Positions 41,828-54,530 are shown, numbered from the stretch's first letter. The stretch is 64,000 nucleotides of DNA from Nemertoderma westbladi (GCA_032718475.1 JAUCBJ010001656.1:1-64000); one strand, 5' to 3'. Numbers and translations: made by a program. Notes: generated by a model from the sequence alone, not told the origin.

Positions 41828-44018
41828 TGTTACGGTATATGGCGCTGTATCCATATTATTAGTCATCATGCAGTATGCAATATTAGTCCGTTATGCAGTA
41901 TGCAATATTAGTCCGTTATACTGTACGTAATATTAGTCCATTGTGCAGCATGATATTTTAGATAAGGCATAATAACGCAGTGGTATTTAGGTAGGGAAAT
42001 CAAAACGCCCATATATTTGAAACCATCCATTTTGTATAGTATGTAGCCCTACCTACGTAATTTTGTATTAGGATATATGTAGATAGTTCCAGGGTAGCGA
42101 GTTTATTCGGACCCTGGATTTTGTGCTTGCTGATATTAGTTTGATAGGGCTAGCATATAGGGACGCCGTCCTGGCCATTCAGCAGCCAGAGACGTGATCC
42201 ATTACCATATATGGTAATAATTTGAGCAATAGGGCTACAATCCGGCCTCCTTATTGGATTAACTGCTTCCAGGTTGGTCTAATGCTAGCATGGACTGGAG
42301 AGCCAATAGGAGAGCGATTGAGTCACCCTATTGCATCATCCCATCCGGATCACCTATAAATTGGCGGTGTGCCGGTAGAGCCTATCGATCGATTCAACCT
42401 TCACTGCTGTTGTACTTGCTGAGCTGTCTCTATTCAATTTTGACGGATTTTAGAGTATTTTTGCAATTTGATTAATTTCTTGAAATGATTTGCTAGTGCG
42501 ATTACTCTTGCTTGTGTTTCTCAATTAATTCCTTCGATTACTGCTAATTACAACTGAACTATGATTTCTACTTTTGATTAATGGTTCTATGTGATTCTTT
42601 CCTGCGCAATAATCCTAAGGGATTTCTGAGACTGTCAGACTTTGTGATTTGCATGCGCCGCTACGGTAGCTATTAGCGTAATGGAGGGCTAAGGCGCCAG
42701 CGGGCGGTGGGCACATCGGGGGGTTGGGCGACTAAGGGAGAGCGGAGGATTCAAAGCGAGCAACGCTGGCGTGGGGTCACCGTTGCGGTCGGGAAGTTAA
42801 CGCTGTGGTACGCAGACCAATCGCCGGTACAGTAATTAGGGGGCTGATGATCCAGGTTTCGTCTCTATTTAGTATTAGGGGGGCGGGAATCAGGTTAGTT
42901 AGGAGTCCTATATGTACCCGGGAGAGGCCTGCACGTATCACAACGTTTCGAACGTTGAGCGTGTAGTACGAATAGTGAGTCGCATAATTGTGGGCTATAC
43001 AGTAGTTAACTGCATAATTGCGAACTGTGATTGCTGACGCTGATTGGTGTGTTACTGAAGTGTGCCTATGATTGTGAATGTTTAGGTAGGCGCTCTTTTC
43101 TCTTTGATTGATTTCTATTTCTTAGTTACAACAATTAGTTACTGATTAGGTCAAAGTAATACGGCAATTTAGGCTATTACTAGCGAAACCTGTTGCGTGA
43201 TAAATTAGAATTACGTATTCTGGAACTCTTAGTAATTAGTACGCTGTTAAATATTTGTGACTGTAATTGATTAGTAAAATTAAGAATTAGTACGCAGCAT
43301 AGCGGAGAGTAGCTAAAGTAATAATTAGAGTACTGTAAACTATTCACGCTGAGCGGTTATTTGCATTAGCGGACAATCAGCTAGAACGCACTATTCGGTA
43401 CGCACGAAACGCTAGTGATTTGCTGGCCTAAAGCCAGCTGCAGGCAATTTTAGACCCAGAGTGGTACTATCCACGAGAGACAATTACTGTACCATTTTTG
43501 ATATTTTAAATATTCTCGCATTCACACATTACGTTAGAGAACCCCCAGTATTCGCGATTAGAAAAGACGTAGGTAATAGCGTGCTTTAATAGTGATAGAA
43601 TTAGGCGTAAGAATACTCTGAGTGCAAGGCCTCTCGCACTCGTCTTAAGTAAGCTTAGGGAGCCGACTCGGGTTTATTGTTTTGGTTATTCCTGCGTGGC
43701 TCATAGATTCGAACAGTTAGCTCTCTATCGAGCAATCGGTAGAGAAAGGAACAAGCGATTTTGCAGGAGTTGTGTAAATTTAGTAAAATATATTAGCGGA
43801 CGGCAGATTAGCGCCATCCAACGGTAAGTAGCGGTTTTGTATTTAGCAACCCTTACAATTTAGTAATAGCACGCTCCTGATCCCCTTTACTTAACAGTAG
43901 AGCAGTCTTTGTGTCTTATTGGTTAGACGAGAACTTATTAGGTTGGCAGAAGGATATTAACGGGTATTGGTCTGTTCAACAGTTCTGCTGTTAGTATAGA
44001 GGTCGCGGTTGTTTATCA
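41828..44018 (+). repeat. 3' LTR of the BEL/Pao element
   Basis: Matches the 5' LTR along its whole length. Examples of differences are CGGTGG to CAGTGG near the start, one extra T in each of two T runs, and GAGCCCC to GATCCCC near the end. Ends GTTTATCA followed by host CCCCCTCTATATTTCC. Confidence 0.95.
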
Positions 44019-44122
44019 CCCCCTCTATATTTCCTTTTTTTATATTGTTCCCTTTACTTTATTTCCTCCCTCTATATTTCCATGGTTTTTATTGTTATCT
44101 TTACTTTATTTTCCCGCTTTAG
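44019..44122 (+). other. Intron end before filamin exon 3
   Basis: Host intron with two to three imperfect ~50-bp repeats (attgttccctttactttatttcc) matching the left flank of the LTR element. Ends in a pyrimidine-rich TTTTCCCGCTTTAG acceptor. Confidence 0.75.
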
Positions 44123-44504
44123 GCTCACGTTATCGGCCCTTCCGGCGCCGTCCGACATGCCGACATACAGGAGACCGACAACTCCCGGTTCGCCGTTCGA
44201 TTCGTTCCCACCGAGATGGGCGTCCACACGGTCGAGGTTAAATACCGTGGACGACATGTCCCATCGAGTCCCTTCCAGTTCACGGTCGGGCCTATAGGGG
44301 AGGGCGGAGCCGGCAAGGTGACCGCCGGGGGTCCCGGCCTGGAGCGCGGCGAGGCGGGGAGGCCAGCCGAGTTCAGTATCTGGACGCGGGAGGCCGGAGC
44401 CGGGCCCCTCAGTGTCGCAGTGGAGGGGCCGGCCAAGACGGATATTCAGTACGAGGATCGGAGAGACGGATCGTGCGACGTTGTATACGTACCTCCAGTA
44501 CCAG
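44123..44504 (+). CDS. Filamin exon 3 of window: rest of repeat 20 and first half of repeat 21
   Basis: Reads [10 protein letters not shown]...[20 protein letters not shown]...[20 protein letters not shown] then [20 protein letters not shown] and [18 protein letters not shown]. The order and text follow human filamin A repeats 20-21 closely. Repeat 21 strands C and D form the integrin-tail binding face in human filamin A, and that stretch is well kept here. The exon starts in phase 0 after TTTAG and ends CCAG|GTTAGT (phase 1). The GC content is far higher than in the flanking introns. The final 14 exon bases are the seed of the ~4.6-kb array that follows. Confidence 0.95.
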
Positions 44505-47500
44505 GTTAGTACCTCCAGTACCAGGTTAGTACCTCCAGTACCAGGTTAGTACCTCCAGTACCAGGTTAGTACCTCCAGTACCAGGTTAGTACCTCCAGTA
44601 CCGGGTTAGTACCTCCAGTACCGGGTTAGTACCTCCAGTACCGGGTTAGTACCTCCAGTACCAGGTTAGTACCTCCAGTACCAGGTTAGTACCTCCAGTA
44701 CCAGGTTAGTACCTCCAGTACCGGGTTAGTACCTCCAGTACCGGGTTAGTACCTCCAGTACCGGGTTAGTACCTCCAGTACCGGGTTAGTACCTCCAGTA
44801 CCAGGTTAGTACCTCCAGTACCGGGTTAGTACCTCCAGTACCGGGTTAGTACCTCCAGTACCAGGTTAGTACCTCCAGTACCAGGTTAGTACCTCCAGTA
44901 CCAGGTTAGTACCTCCAGTACCAGGTTAGTACCTTCAGTACCGGGTTAGTACCTCCAGTACCAGGTTAGTACCTCCAGTACCAGGTTAGTACCTCCAGTA
45001 CCGGGTTAGTACCTCCAGTACCAGGTTAGTACCTCCAGTACCGGGTTAGTACCTCCAGTACCAGGTTAGTACCTCCAGTACCGGGTTAGTACCTCCAGTA
45101 CCAGGTTAGTACCTCCAGTACCGGGTTAGTACCTCCAGTACCGGGTTAGTACCTCCAGTACCAGGTTAGTACCTCCAGTACCGGGTTAGTACCTCCAGTA
45201 CCGGGTTAGTACCTCCAGTACCGGGTTAGTACCTCCAGTACCGGGTTAGTACCTCCAGTACCAGGTTAGTACCTCCAGTACCAGGTTAGTACCTCCAGTA
45301 CCAGATTAGTACCTCCAGTACCAGGTTAGTACCTCCAGTACCAGGTTAGTACCTCCAGTACCGGGTTAGTACCTCCAGTACCGGGTTAGTACCTCCAGTA
45401 CCAGGTTAGTACCTCCAGTACCGGGTTAGTACCTCCAGTACCGGGTTAGTACCTCCAGTACCGGGTTAGTACCTCCAGTACCGGGTTAGTACCTCCAGTA
45501 CCGGGTTAGTACCTCCAGTACCGGGTTAGTACCTCCAGTACCGGGTTAGTACCTCCAGTACCAGGTTAGTACCTCCAGTACCAGGTTAGTACCTCCAGTA
45601 CCGGGTTAGTACCTCCAGTACCAGGTTAGTACCTCCAGTACCAGGTTAGTACCTCCAGTACCAGGTTAGTACCTCCAGTACCGGGTTAGTACCTCCAGTA
45701 CCAGGTTAGTACCTCCAGTACCAGGTTAGTACCTCCAGTACCAGGTTAGTACCTCCAGTACCAGGTTAGTACCTCCAGTACCAGGTTAGTACCTCCAGTA
45801 CCAGGTTAGTACCTCCAGTACCAGGTTAGTACCTCCAGTACCAGGTTAGTACCTCCAGTACCAGGTTAGTACCTCCAGTACCGGGTTAGTACCTCCAGTA
45901 CCAGGTTAGTACCTCCAGTACCAGGTTAGTACCTCCAGTACCAGGTTAGTACCTCCAGTACCGGGTTAGTACCTCCAGTACCAGGTTAGTACCTCCAGTA
46001 CCAGGTTAGTACCTCCAGTACCAGGTTAGTACCTCCAGTACCGGGTTAGTACCTCCAGTACCAGGTTAGTACCTCCAGTACCGGGTTAGTACCTCCAGTA
46101 CCAGGTTAGTACCTCCAGTACCGGGTTAGTACCTCCAGTACCGGGTTAGTACCTCCAGTACCGGGTTAGTACCTCCAGTACCAGGTTAGTACCTCCAGTA
46201 CCGGGTTAGTACCTCCAGTACCAGGTTAGTACCTCCAGTACCGGGTTAGTACCTCCAGTACCAGGTTAGTACCTCCAGTACCAGGTTAGTACCTCCAGTA
46301 CCGGTTAGTACCTCCAGTACCGGGTTAGTACCTCCAGTACCAGGTTAGTACCTCCAGTACCGGGTTAGTACCTCCAGTACCAGGTTAGTACCTCCAGTAC
46401 CAGGTTAGTACCTCCAGTACCAGGTTAGTACCTCCAGTACCAGGTTAGTACCTCCAGTACCAGGTTAGTACCTCCAGTACCAGGTTAGTACCTCCAGTAC
46501 CAGGTTAGTACCTCCAGTACCAGGTTAGTACCTCCAGTACCAGGTTAGTACCTCCAGTACCAGGTTAGTACCTCCAGTACCGGGTTAGTACCTCCAGTAC
46601 CAGGTTAGTACCTCCAGTACCAGGTTAGTACCTCCAGTACCAGGTTAGTACCTCCAGTACCGGGTTAGTACCTCCAGTACCAGGTTAGTACCTCCAGTAC
46701 CGGGTTAGTACCTCCAGTACCGGGTTAGTACCTCCAGTACCAGGTTAGTACCTCCAGTACCAGGTTAGTACCTCCAGTACCGGGTTAGTACCTCCAGTAC
46801 CGGGTTAGTACCTCCAGTACCAGGTTAGTACCTCCAGTACCGGGTTAGTACCTCCAGTACCAGGTTAGTACCTCCAGTACCAGGTTAGTACCTCCAGTAC
46901 CGGGTTAGTACCTCCAGTACCAGGTTAGTACCTCCAGTACCAGGTTAGTACCTCCAGTACCGGGTTAGTACCTCCAGTACCAGGTTAGTACCTCCAGTAC
47001 CGGGTTAGTACCTCCAGTACCAGGTTAGTACCTCCAGTACCGGGTTAGTACCTCCAGTACCAGGTTAGTACCTCCAGTACCGGGTTAGTACCTCCAGTAC
47101 CAGGTTAGTACCTCCAGTACCAGGTTAGTACCTCCAGTACCGGGTTAGTACCTCCAGTACCAGGTTAGTACCTCCAGTACCAGGTTAGTACCTCCAGTAC
47201 CAGGTTAGTACCTCCAGTACCAGGTTAGTACCTCCAGTACCAGGTTAGTACCTCCAGTACCGGGTTAGTACCTCCAGTACCGGGTTAGTACCTCCAGTAC
47301 CGGGTTAGTACCTCCAGTACCAGGTTAGTACCTCCAGTACCAGGTTAGTACCTCCAGTACCAGGTTAGTACCTCCAGTACCAGGTTAGTACCTCCAGTAC
47401 CAGGTTAGTACCTCCAGTACCGGGTTAGTACCTCCAGTACCAGGTTAGTACCTCCAGTACCAGGTTAGTACCTCCAGTACCAGGTTAGTACCTCCAGTAC

Positions 47501-49108
47501 CAGGTTAGTACCTCCAGTACCGGGTTAGTACCTCCAGTACCAGGTTAGTACCTCCAGTACCAGGTTAGTACCTCCAGTACCAGGTTAGTACCTCCAGTAC
47601 CGGGTTAGTACCTCCAGTACCAGGTTAGTACCTCCAGTACCAGGTTAGTACCTCCAGTACCGGGTTAGCACCTCCAGTACCGGGTTAGTACCTCCAGTAC
47701 CAGGTTAGTACCTCCAGTACCGGGTTAGTACCTCCAGTACCAGGTTAGTACCTCCAGTACCGGGTTAGTACCTCCAGTACCAGGTTAGTACCTCCAGTAC
47801 CAGGTTAGTACCTCCAGTACCAGGTTAGTACCTCCAGTACCGGGTTAGTACCTCCAGTACCAGGTTAGTACCTCCAGTACCAGGTTAGTACCTCCAGTAC
47901 CGGGTTAGCACCTCCAGTACCAGGTTAGTACCTCCAGTACCAGATTAGTACCTCCAGTACCAGGTTAGTACCTCCAGTACCAGATTAGTACCTCCAGTAC
48001 CAGGTTAGTACCTCCAGTACCGGGTTAGTACCTCCAGTACCAGGTTAGTACCTCCAGTACCAGGTTAGTACCTCCAGTACCGGGTTAGCACCTCCAGTAC
48101 CAGGTTAGTACCTCCAGTACCAGGTTAGTACCTCCAGTACCAGATTAGTACCTCCAGTACCAGGTTAGTACCTCCAGTACCAGGTTAGTACCTCCAGTAC
48201 CAGGTTAGTACCTCCAGTACCAGGTTAGTACCTCCAGTACCAGATTAGTACCTCCAGTACCAGGTTAGTACCTTCAGTACCGGGTTAGTACCTCCAGTAC
48301 CAGGTTAGTACATCAAGTACCGGATGAGTACCTCCAGTACCAGGTTAGTACCTTCAGTACCGGATGAGTACCTCCAGTACCAGGTTAGTACCTTCAGTAC
48401 CGGATGAGTACCCTCAGTACCAGGTTAGTACCTCCAGTACCAGGTTAGTACCTCCAGTACCAGGTTAGTACCTCCAGTACCAGATTAGTACCTCCAGTAC
48501 CAGGTTAGTACCCTCAGTACCAGGTTAGTACCTCCAGTACCAGGTTAGTACCCCCAGTACCAGGTTAGTACCTCCAGTACCAGGTTAGTACCTCCAGTAC
48601 CAGGTTAGTACCTTCAGTACCGGGTTAGTACCTCCAGTACCAGGTTAGTACATCAAGTACCGGATGAGTACCTCCAGTACCAGGTTAGTACCTTCAGTAC
48701 CGGATGAGTACCTCCAGTACCAGGTTAGTACCTCCAGTACCGGATGAGTACCTCCAGTACCAGGTTAGTACCTCCAGTACCAGGTTAGTACCTCCAGTAC
48801 CGGGTTAGTACCTCCAGTACCAGGTTAGTACCTCCAGTACCAGGTTAGTACCTCCAGTACCGGGTTAGTACCTCCAGTACCGGGTTAGTACCTCCAGTAC
48901 CGGGTTAGTACCTCCAGTACCGGGTTAGTACCTCCAGTACCAGGTTAGTACCTCCAGTACCAGGTTAGTACCTCCAGTACCGGGTTAGCACCTCCAGTAC
49001 CGGGTTAGTACCTCCAGTACCGGGTTAGTTCCTCCAGTACCGGGTTAGAACCTCCTGTACCAGGTTAGTACCTGCAGTACCGGGTTTGTACCTCCAGTAC
49101 CGGGTTAG
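44491..49108 (+). repeat. 20-bp array of splice-donor copies after filamin exon 3
   Basis: About 230 head-to-tail copies of GTACCTCCAGTACCAGGTTA. The first copy is split by the exon boundary (CCAG|GTTAGT), so each unit repeats the last 14 exon bases plus the start of the donor. Two main variants alternate without obvious order: CCAGG, which keeps a CAG|GT donor, and CCGGG, which contains a CpG. Rarer changes (CAGATTAG, CGGATGAG, CCTTCAG) gather towards the 3' end. Reading past the first donor gives an immediate stop (GGT TAG). Confidence 0.97.
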
Positions 49109-49176
49109 GGGAATATTTAGGGGAGTATAACTTATGTTATTTATTTAGGGGAGTATAACTTATGTTATTTATTTAG
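49109..49176 (+). repeat. Triplicated acceptor edge before filamin exon 4
   Basis: Three copies of ATTTAG|GGGAGTATAAC lie in tandem about 28-37 bp apart, near 49119, 49148 and the true acceptor at 49176. The upstream two continue CTTATGTTATTT instead of ATATCGG. Each upstream copy would be read into a stop if used as the acceptor. Confidence 0.88.
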
Positions 49177-49452
49177 GGGAGTATAACATATCGGTTAAGT
49201 TTAACGACCAATCGATTCCGGGTTCCCCTTTCCGTGTCTATGTAGCCCCCCCTAGAGCCGACACCTTCCGCCAGGAGGCCGTCTCCCGTACGAGTCGCAT
49301 CTCATCCCTCCAGAGCACCATGCGGGTCGGCCAACCAGTGTCGTTCGCTGTACAGATGTCGGATTCCGGATCTCCGGACGGTCTCCGGGCCACCGTGGTC
49401 GCCCCGTCCGGAGTGGAGGACCCAGCCGTAGTGTCGGACTACGACCCACACA
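49177..49452 (+). CDS. Filamin exon 4 of window: end of repeat 21 and first half of repeat 22
   Basis: Reads EYNISVKFNDQSIPGSPFRV, then SRISSLQSTMRVGQPVSFAV and LRATVVAPSGVEDPAVVSDY. It parallels human filamin A from the end of repeat 21 (SVKFNEEHIPDSPF) into repeat 22 (SSLQESGLKVNQPASFAV). The split codon with exon 3 gives P-G-E-Y. Acceptor TTTAG at 49176; donor CACA|GTGAGT at 49453, phase 1. The donor runs into an in-frame TAG at once. Confidence 0.94.
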
Positions 49453-49906
49453 GTGAGTAGGGGACGCCACCATAGTGTAGAAGACGCCCCCATAGTGTAG
49501 GGGACGCCCCCATAGTGTAGGGGACGCCGCCATAGTGTAGGGGACGCCGGCATAGTGTAGGGGACGCCCCCATAGTGTAGGGGACGCCGCCATAGTGTAG
49601 GGGACGCCGACATAGTGCAGGGGACGCCCCCATAGTGTAGGGGACGCCGGCATAGTGTAGGGGACGCCGGCATAGTGTAGGGGACGCCCCTATAGTGTAG
49701 GGGACGCCCCCATAGTGTAGGAGACGCCCCCATTGTGTAGGGAACGCCCCCATAGTGTAGGGGACGCCGGCATAGTGTAGGGGACGCCCCTATAGTGTAG
49801 GGGACGCCGGCATAGTGTATGGGACGCCCCTATAGTGTAGGGGACGCCCCCATAGTGTAGGGGATGCCCCCATAGTGTAGGGCACGCCACCATAGTGTAG
49901 GGAATG
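49453..49906 (+). repeat. 20-bp array starting at the donor of filamin exon 4
   Basis: About 22 copies of a 20-bp unit such as ATAGTGTAGGGGACGCCCCC. The first unit is the donor itself (ACAGTGAGTAGGGGACGCCA), so the array was seeded at the exon-intron junction. Several units vary at the CC/GC/GG pair. The long minus-strand ORFs here follow the repeat and are not genes. Confidence 0.92.
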
Positions 49907-52900
49907 CCTTTATTACTTAGACACAATGATTTATTAGTTTCTCATTGCTTAGACACAATGATTTATTAGTTTCTCATTACTTAGACACAATGGTTTATTA
50001 GTTTCTCATTACTTAGACATAATGATTTATTAGTTTCTCACTACTTAGACACAATGATTTATTAGTTTCTCATTACTTAGACAGAATAATTTATTAGTTT
50101 CTCATTATTTAAACACAATGATTTATTCGTTTCTCATTATTTAGACACAATGATTAATTAGTTTCTCATTACTTAGACACAATGATTTATTAGTTTCTCA
50201 TTACTTAGACACAATGATTTATTAGTTTCTCATTACTTAGACACAATGATTTATTAGTTTCTCATTACTTAGACACAATGATTTATTAGTTTCTCATTAC
50301 TTAGACACAATGATTTATTAGTTTCTCATTACTTAGACACAATGATTTATTAGTTTCTCATTACTTAGACACAATGATTTATTAGTTTCTCATTACTTAG
50401 ACACAATGATTTATTAGTTTCTCATTACTTAGACACAATGATTTATTAGTTTCTCATTACTTAGACACAATGATTTATTAGTTTCTCATTACTTAGACAC
50501 CATGATTTATTAGTTTCTCATTACTTAGACACAATGATTTATTAGTTTCTCATTACTTAGACACAATGATTTATTAGTTTCTCATTACTTAGACACAATG
50601 ATTTATTAGTTTCTCATTACTTAGACACAATGATTTATTAGTTTCTCATTACTTAGACACAATGATTTATTAGTTTCTCATTACTTAGACACAATGATTT
50701 ATTAGTTTCTCATTACTTAGACACAATGATTTATTAGTTTCTCATTACTTAGACACAATGATTTATTAGTTTCTCATTACTTAGACACAATGATTTATTA
50801 GTTTCTCATTACTTAGACACAATAATTTATTAGTTTCTCATTACTTAGACACAATGATTTATTAGTTTCTCATTACTTAGACACCATGATTTATTAGTTT
50901 CTCATTACTTAGACACAACGATTTATTAGTTTCTCATTACTTAGACACAATAATTTATTCGTTTATCATTCGTTAGACACAATGATTAATTAGTTTCTCA
51001 TTACTTAGACACAACGATTTATTAGTTTCTCATTACTTAGACACAATGAATTATTAGTTTCCCATTACTTAGACACAATGATTTATTAGTTTCTCATTAC
51101 TTAGACACAATGATTTATTAGTTTCTCATTACTTAGACACAATGATTTATTAGTTTCTCATTACTTAGACACCATGATTTATTAGTTTATCATTACTTAG
51201 ACACAATGAATTATTAGTTTCCCATTACTTAGACACAATGATTTATTAGTTTCTCATTACTTAGACACAATGATTTATTAGTTTCTCATTACTTAGACAC
51301 CATGATTTATTAGTTTCTCATTACTCATACACAATAATTTATTAGTTTATCACTACTTAGACACAATGATTTATTAGTTTCTCATTACTTAGACACCATG
51401 ATTTATTAGTTTCTCATTACTCATACACAATAATTTATTAGTTTATCACTACTTAGACACAATGATTTATTAGTTTCTCATTACTTAGACACAATGAATT
51501 ATTAGTTTCCCATTACTTAGACACAATGATTTATTAGTTTCTCATTACTTAGACACAATGATTTATTAGTTTCTCATTACTTAGACACAATGATTTATTA
51601 GTTTCTCATTACTTAGACACAATAATTTATTAGTTTCTCATTACTTAGACACAATGATTTATTAGTTTCTCATTACTTAGACACCATGATTTATTAGTTT
51701 CTCATTACTTAGACACAATGAATTATTAGTTTCCCATTACTTAGACACAATGATTTATTAGTTTCTCATTACTTAGACACAATGATTTATTAGTTTCTCA
51801 TTACTTAGACACAATGATTTATTAGTTTCTCATTACTTAGACACCATGATTTATTAGTTTCTCATTACTTAGACACAATGATTTATTAGTTTCTCATTAC
51901 TTAGACACAATGATTTATTAGTTTCTCATTACTTAGACACAATGATTTATTAGTTTCTCATTACTTAGACACAATGATTTATTAGTTTCTCATTACTTAG
52001 ACACAATGATTTATTAGTTTCTCATTACTTAGACACAATGATTTATTAGTTTCTCATTACTTAGACACAATGATTTATTAGTTTCTCATTACTTAGACAC
52101 CATGATTTATTAGTTTCTCATTACTTAGACACAACGATTTATTAGTTTCTCATTACTTAGACACAATAATTTATTCGTTTATCATTCGTTAGACACAATG
52201 ATTAATTAGTTTCTCATTACTTAGACACAACGATTTATTAGTTTCTCATTACTTAGACACAATGAATTATTAGTTTCCCATTACTTAGACACAATGATTT
52301 ATTAGTTTCTCATTACTTAGACACAATGATTTATTAGTTTCTCATTACTTAGACACAATGATTTATTAGTTTCTCATTACTTAGACACCATGATTTATTA
52401 GTTTATCATTACTTAGACACAATGAATTATTAGTTTCCCATTACTTAGACACAATGATTTATTAGTTTCTCATTACTTAGACACAATGATTTATTAGTTT
52501 CTCATTACTTAGACACCATGATTTATTAGTTTCTCATTACTCATACACAATAATTTATTAGTTTATCACTACTTAGACACAATGATTTATTAGTTTCTCA
52601 TTACTTAGACACCATGATTTATTAGTTTCTCATTACTCATACACAATAATTTATTAGTTTATCACTACTTAGACACAATGATTTATTAGTTTCTCATTAC
52701 TTAGACACAATGAATTATTAGTTTCCCATTACTTAGACACAATGATTTATTAGTTTCTCATTACTTAGACACAATGATTTATTAGTTTCTCATTACTTAG
52801 ACACCATGATTTATTAGTTTCTCATTACTTAGACACAACGATTTATTAGTTTCTCATTACTTAGACACAATAATTTATTCGTTTATCATTCGTTAGACAC

Positions 52901-54195
52901 AATGATTAATTAGTTTCTCATTACTTAGACACAACGATTTATTAGTTTCTCATTACTTAGACACAATGAATTATTAGTTTCCCATTACTTAGACACAATG
53001 ATTTATTAGTTTCTCATTACTTAGACACAATGATTTATTAGTTTCTCATTACTTAGACACAATGATTTATTAGTTTCTCATTACTTAGACACCATGATTT
53101 ATTAGTTTCTCATTACTTAGACACAATGAATTATTAGTTTCCCATTACTTAGACACAATGATTTATTAGTTTCTCATTACTTAGACACAATGATTTATTA
53201 GTTTCTCATTACTTAGACACCATGATTTATTAGTTTCTCATTACTCATACACAATAATTTATTAGTTTATCACTACTTAGACACAATGATTTATTAGTTT
53301 CTCATTACTTAGACACCATGATTTATTAGTTTCTCATTACTCATACACAATAATTTATTAGTTTATCACTACTTAGACACAATGATTTATTAGTTTCTCA
53401 TTACTTAGACACAATGAATTATTAGTTTCCCATTACTTAGACACAATGATTTATTAGTTTCTCATTACTTAGACACAATGATTTATTAGTTTCTCATTAC
53501 TTAGACACAATGATTTATTAGTTTCTCATTACTTAGACACAATAATTTATTAGTTTCTCATTACTTAGACACAATGATTTATTAGTTTCTCATTACTTAG
53601 ACACCATGATTTATTAGTTTCTCATTACTTAGACACAATGAATTATTAGTTTCCCATTACTTAGACACAATGATTTATTAGTTTCTCATTACTTAGACAC
53701 AATGATTTATTAGTTTCTCATTACTTAGACACAATGATTTATTAGTTTCTCATTACTTAGACACAATGATTTATTAGTTTCTCATTACTTAGACACAATG
53801 ATTTATTAGTTTCTCATTACTTAGACACCATGATTTATTAGTTTCTCATTACTTAGACACAATGAATTATTAGTTTCCCATTACTTAGACACAATGATTT
53901 ATTAGTATCTCATTACTTAGACACAATAATTTATTAGTTTCTCATTACTTAGACACAATGATTTATTAGTTTCTCATTACTTAGACACCATGATTTATTA
54001 GTTTCTCATTACTTAGACACAATGAATTATTAGTTTCCCATTACTTAGACACAATGATTTATTAGTTTCTCATTACTTAGACACAATGATTTATTCGTTT
54101 CTCATTACTTAGACACAATGATTTATTCGTTTCTCATTACTTAGACACAATGATTTATTAGTTTCTCATTACTTAGACACAATGATTTATTAGTT
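49907..54195. repeat. 32-bp AT-rich minisatellite
   Basis: About 134 copies of ACTTAGACACAATGATTTAT plus TAGTTTCTCATT. Marked variant units (ACTCATACACAATAATTT and TTCGTTAGACACAATGATTA) recur in the same order about 1.2 kb and 0.7 kb apart, showing block duplications inside the array. It lies in the intron between exons 4 and 5. Confidence 0.95.
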
Positions 54196-54356
54196 AATAT
54201 AGTATATAATAATATAATAATAATAATATAATATTATTAGTTAAATATATTAGTAAAACTATTAGTATAGTTAAATATATTAGTAAAACTATTAGTATAG
54301 TTAAATATATTAGTAAAACTATTAGTTTAGTTAAATTCAATAACTTTTTTATTCAG
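54196..54356. repeat. AT-rich tail with 30-bp repeats before filamin exon 5
   Basis: A short (TAATA)n-like stretch and three copies of gttaaatatattagtaaaac plus tattagtata. It ends in AACTTTTTTATTCAG, a good acceptor. Confidence 0.85.
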
Positions 54357-54530
54357 CCGGTTCTGTTGGTGTCAGATTCACTCCCCGAGAGAACGGAGAG
54401 CATCTTGTAAACGTGTTCCACCATGGTAGACCTGTTCCGGCCTCCCCATTCAGATTCATTGTACGCGATGTGACGTCACATGGTGATGACGTTTCGGCCT
54501 ACGGAGACGGTCTGATATCCGGTAACACAG
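54357..54530 (+). CDS. Filamin exon 5 of window: end of repeat 22 and start of repeat 23
   Basis: Reads GSVGVRFTPRENGEHLVNV, PASPFRFIVRDVTSHGDD and VSAYGDGLISGNTG. It parallels human filamin A repeat 22 (YAVRFIPRENGVYLIDVKF) and the opening of repeat 23 (VSAYGAGLEGG). Phase 1 at both ends. The donor ACACAG|GTCAGT seeds the 44-bp array that follows. The exon itself contains TGACGTCA, which is also the core of the array units. Confidence 0.93.

Larger units (their letters stand above)
24850..44018 (+). mobile_element. BEL/Pao LTR retrotransposon, 19.2 kb
   Basis: Two LTRs of about 2190 bp (TG...CA ends) bracket a gag-pol frame with the BEL/Pao order: gag, zinc knuckles, aspartic protease, RT, RNase H, integrase and the DUF5641-type tail. 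The flanking C runs allow a 5-bp CCCCC duplication (24845-24849 and 44019-44023). By eye the LTRs differ by about 13 substitutions and 4 single-base indels, so the insertion is recent. The total is roughly twice the usual size of this family because of the long LTRs, long leader, extended gag and a second large ORF. It lies in the filamin intron between exons 2 and 3, same strand. The copy has one frame break in integrase. Confidence 0.95.

Noticed and set aside
49252-49926. Minus-strand ORFs repeating PASPTLWGRPLHY
   Set aside because: Produced by the 20-bp array and the antisense of filamin exon 4.
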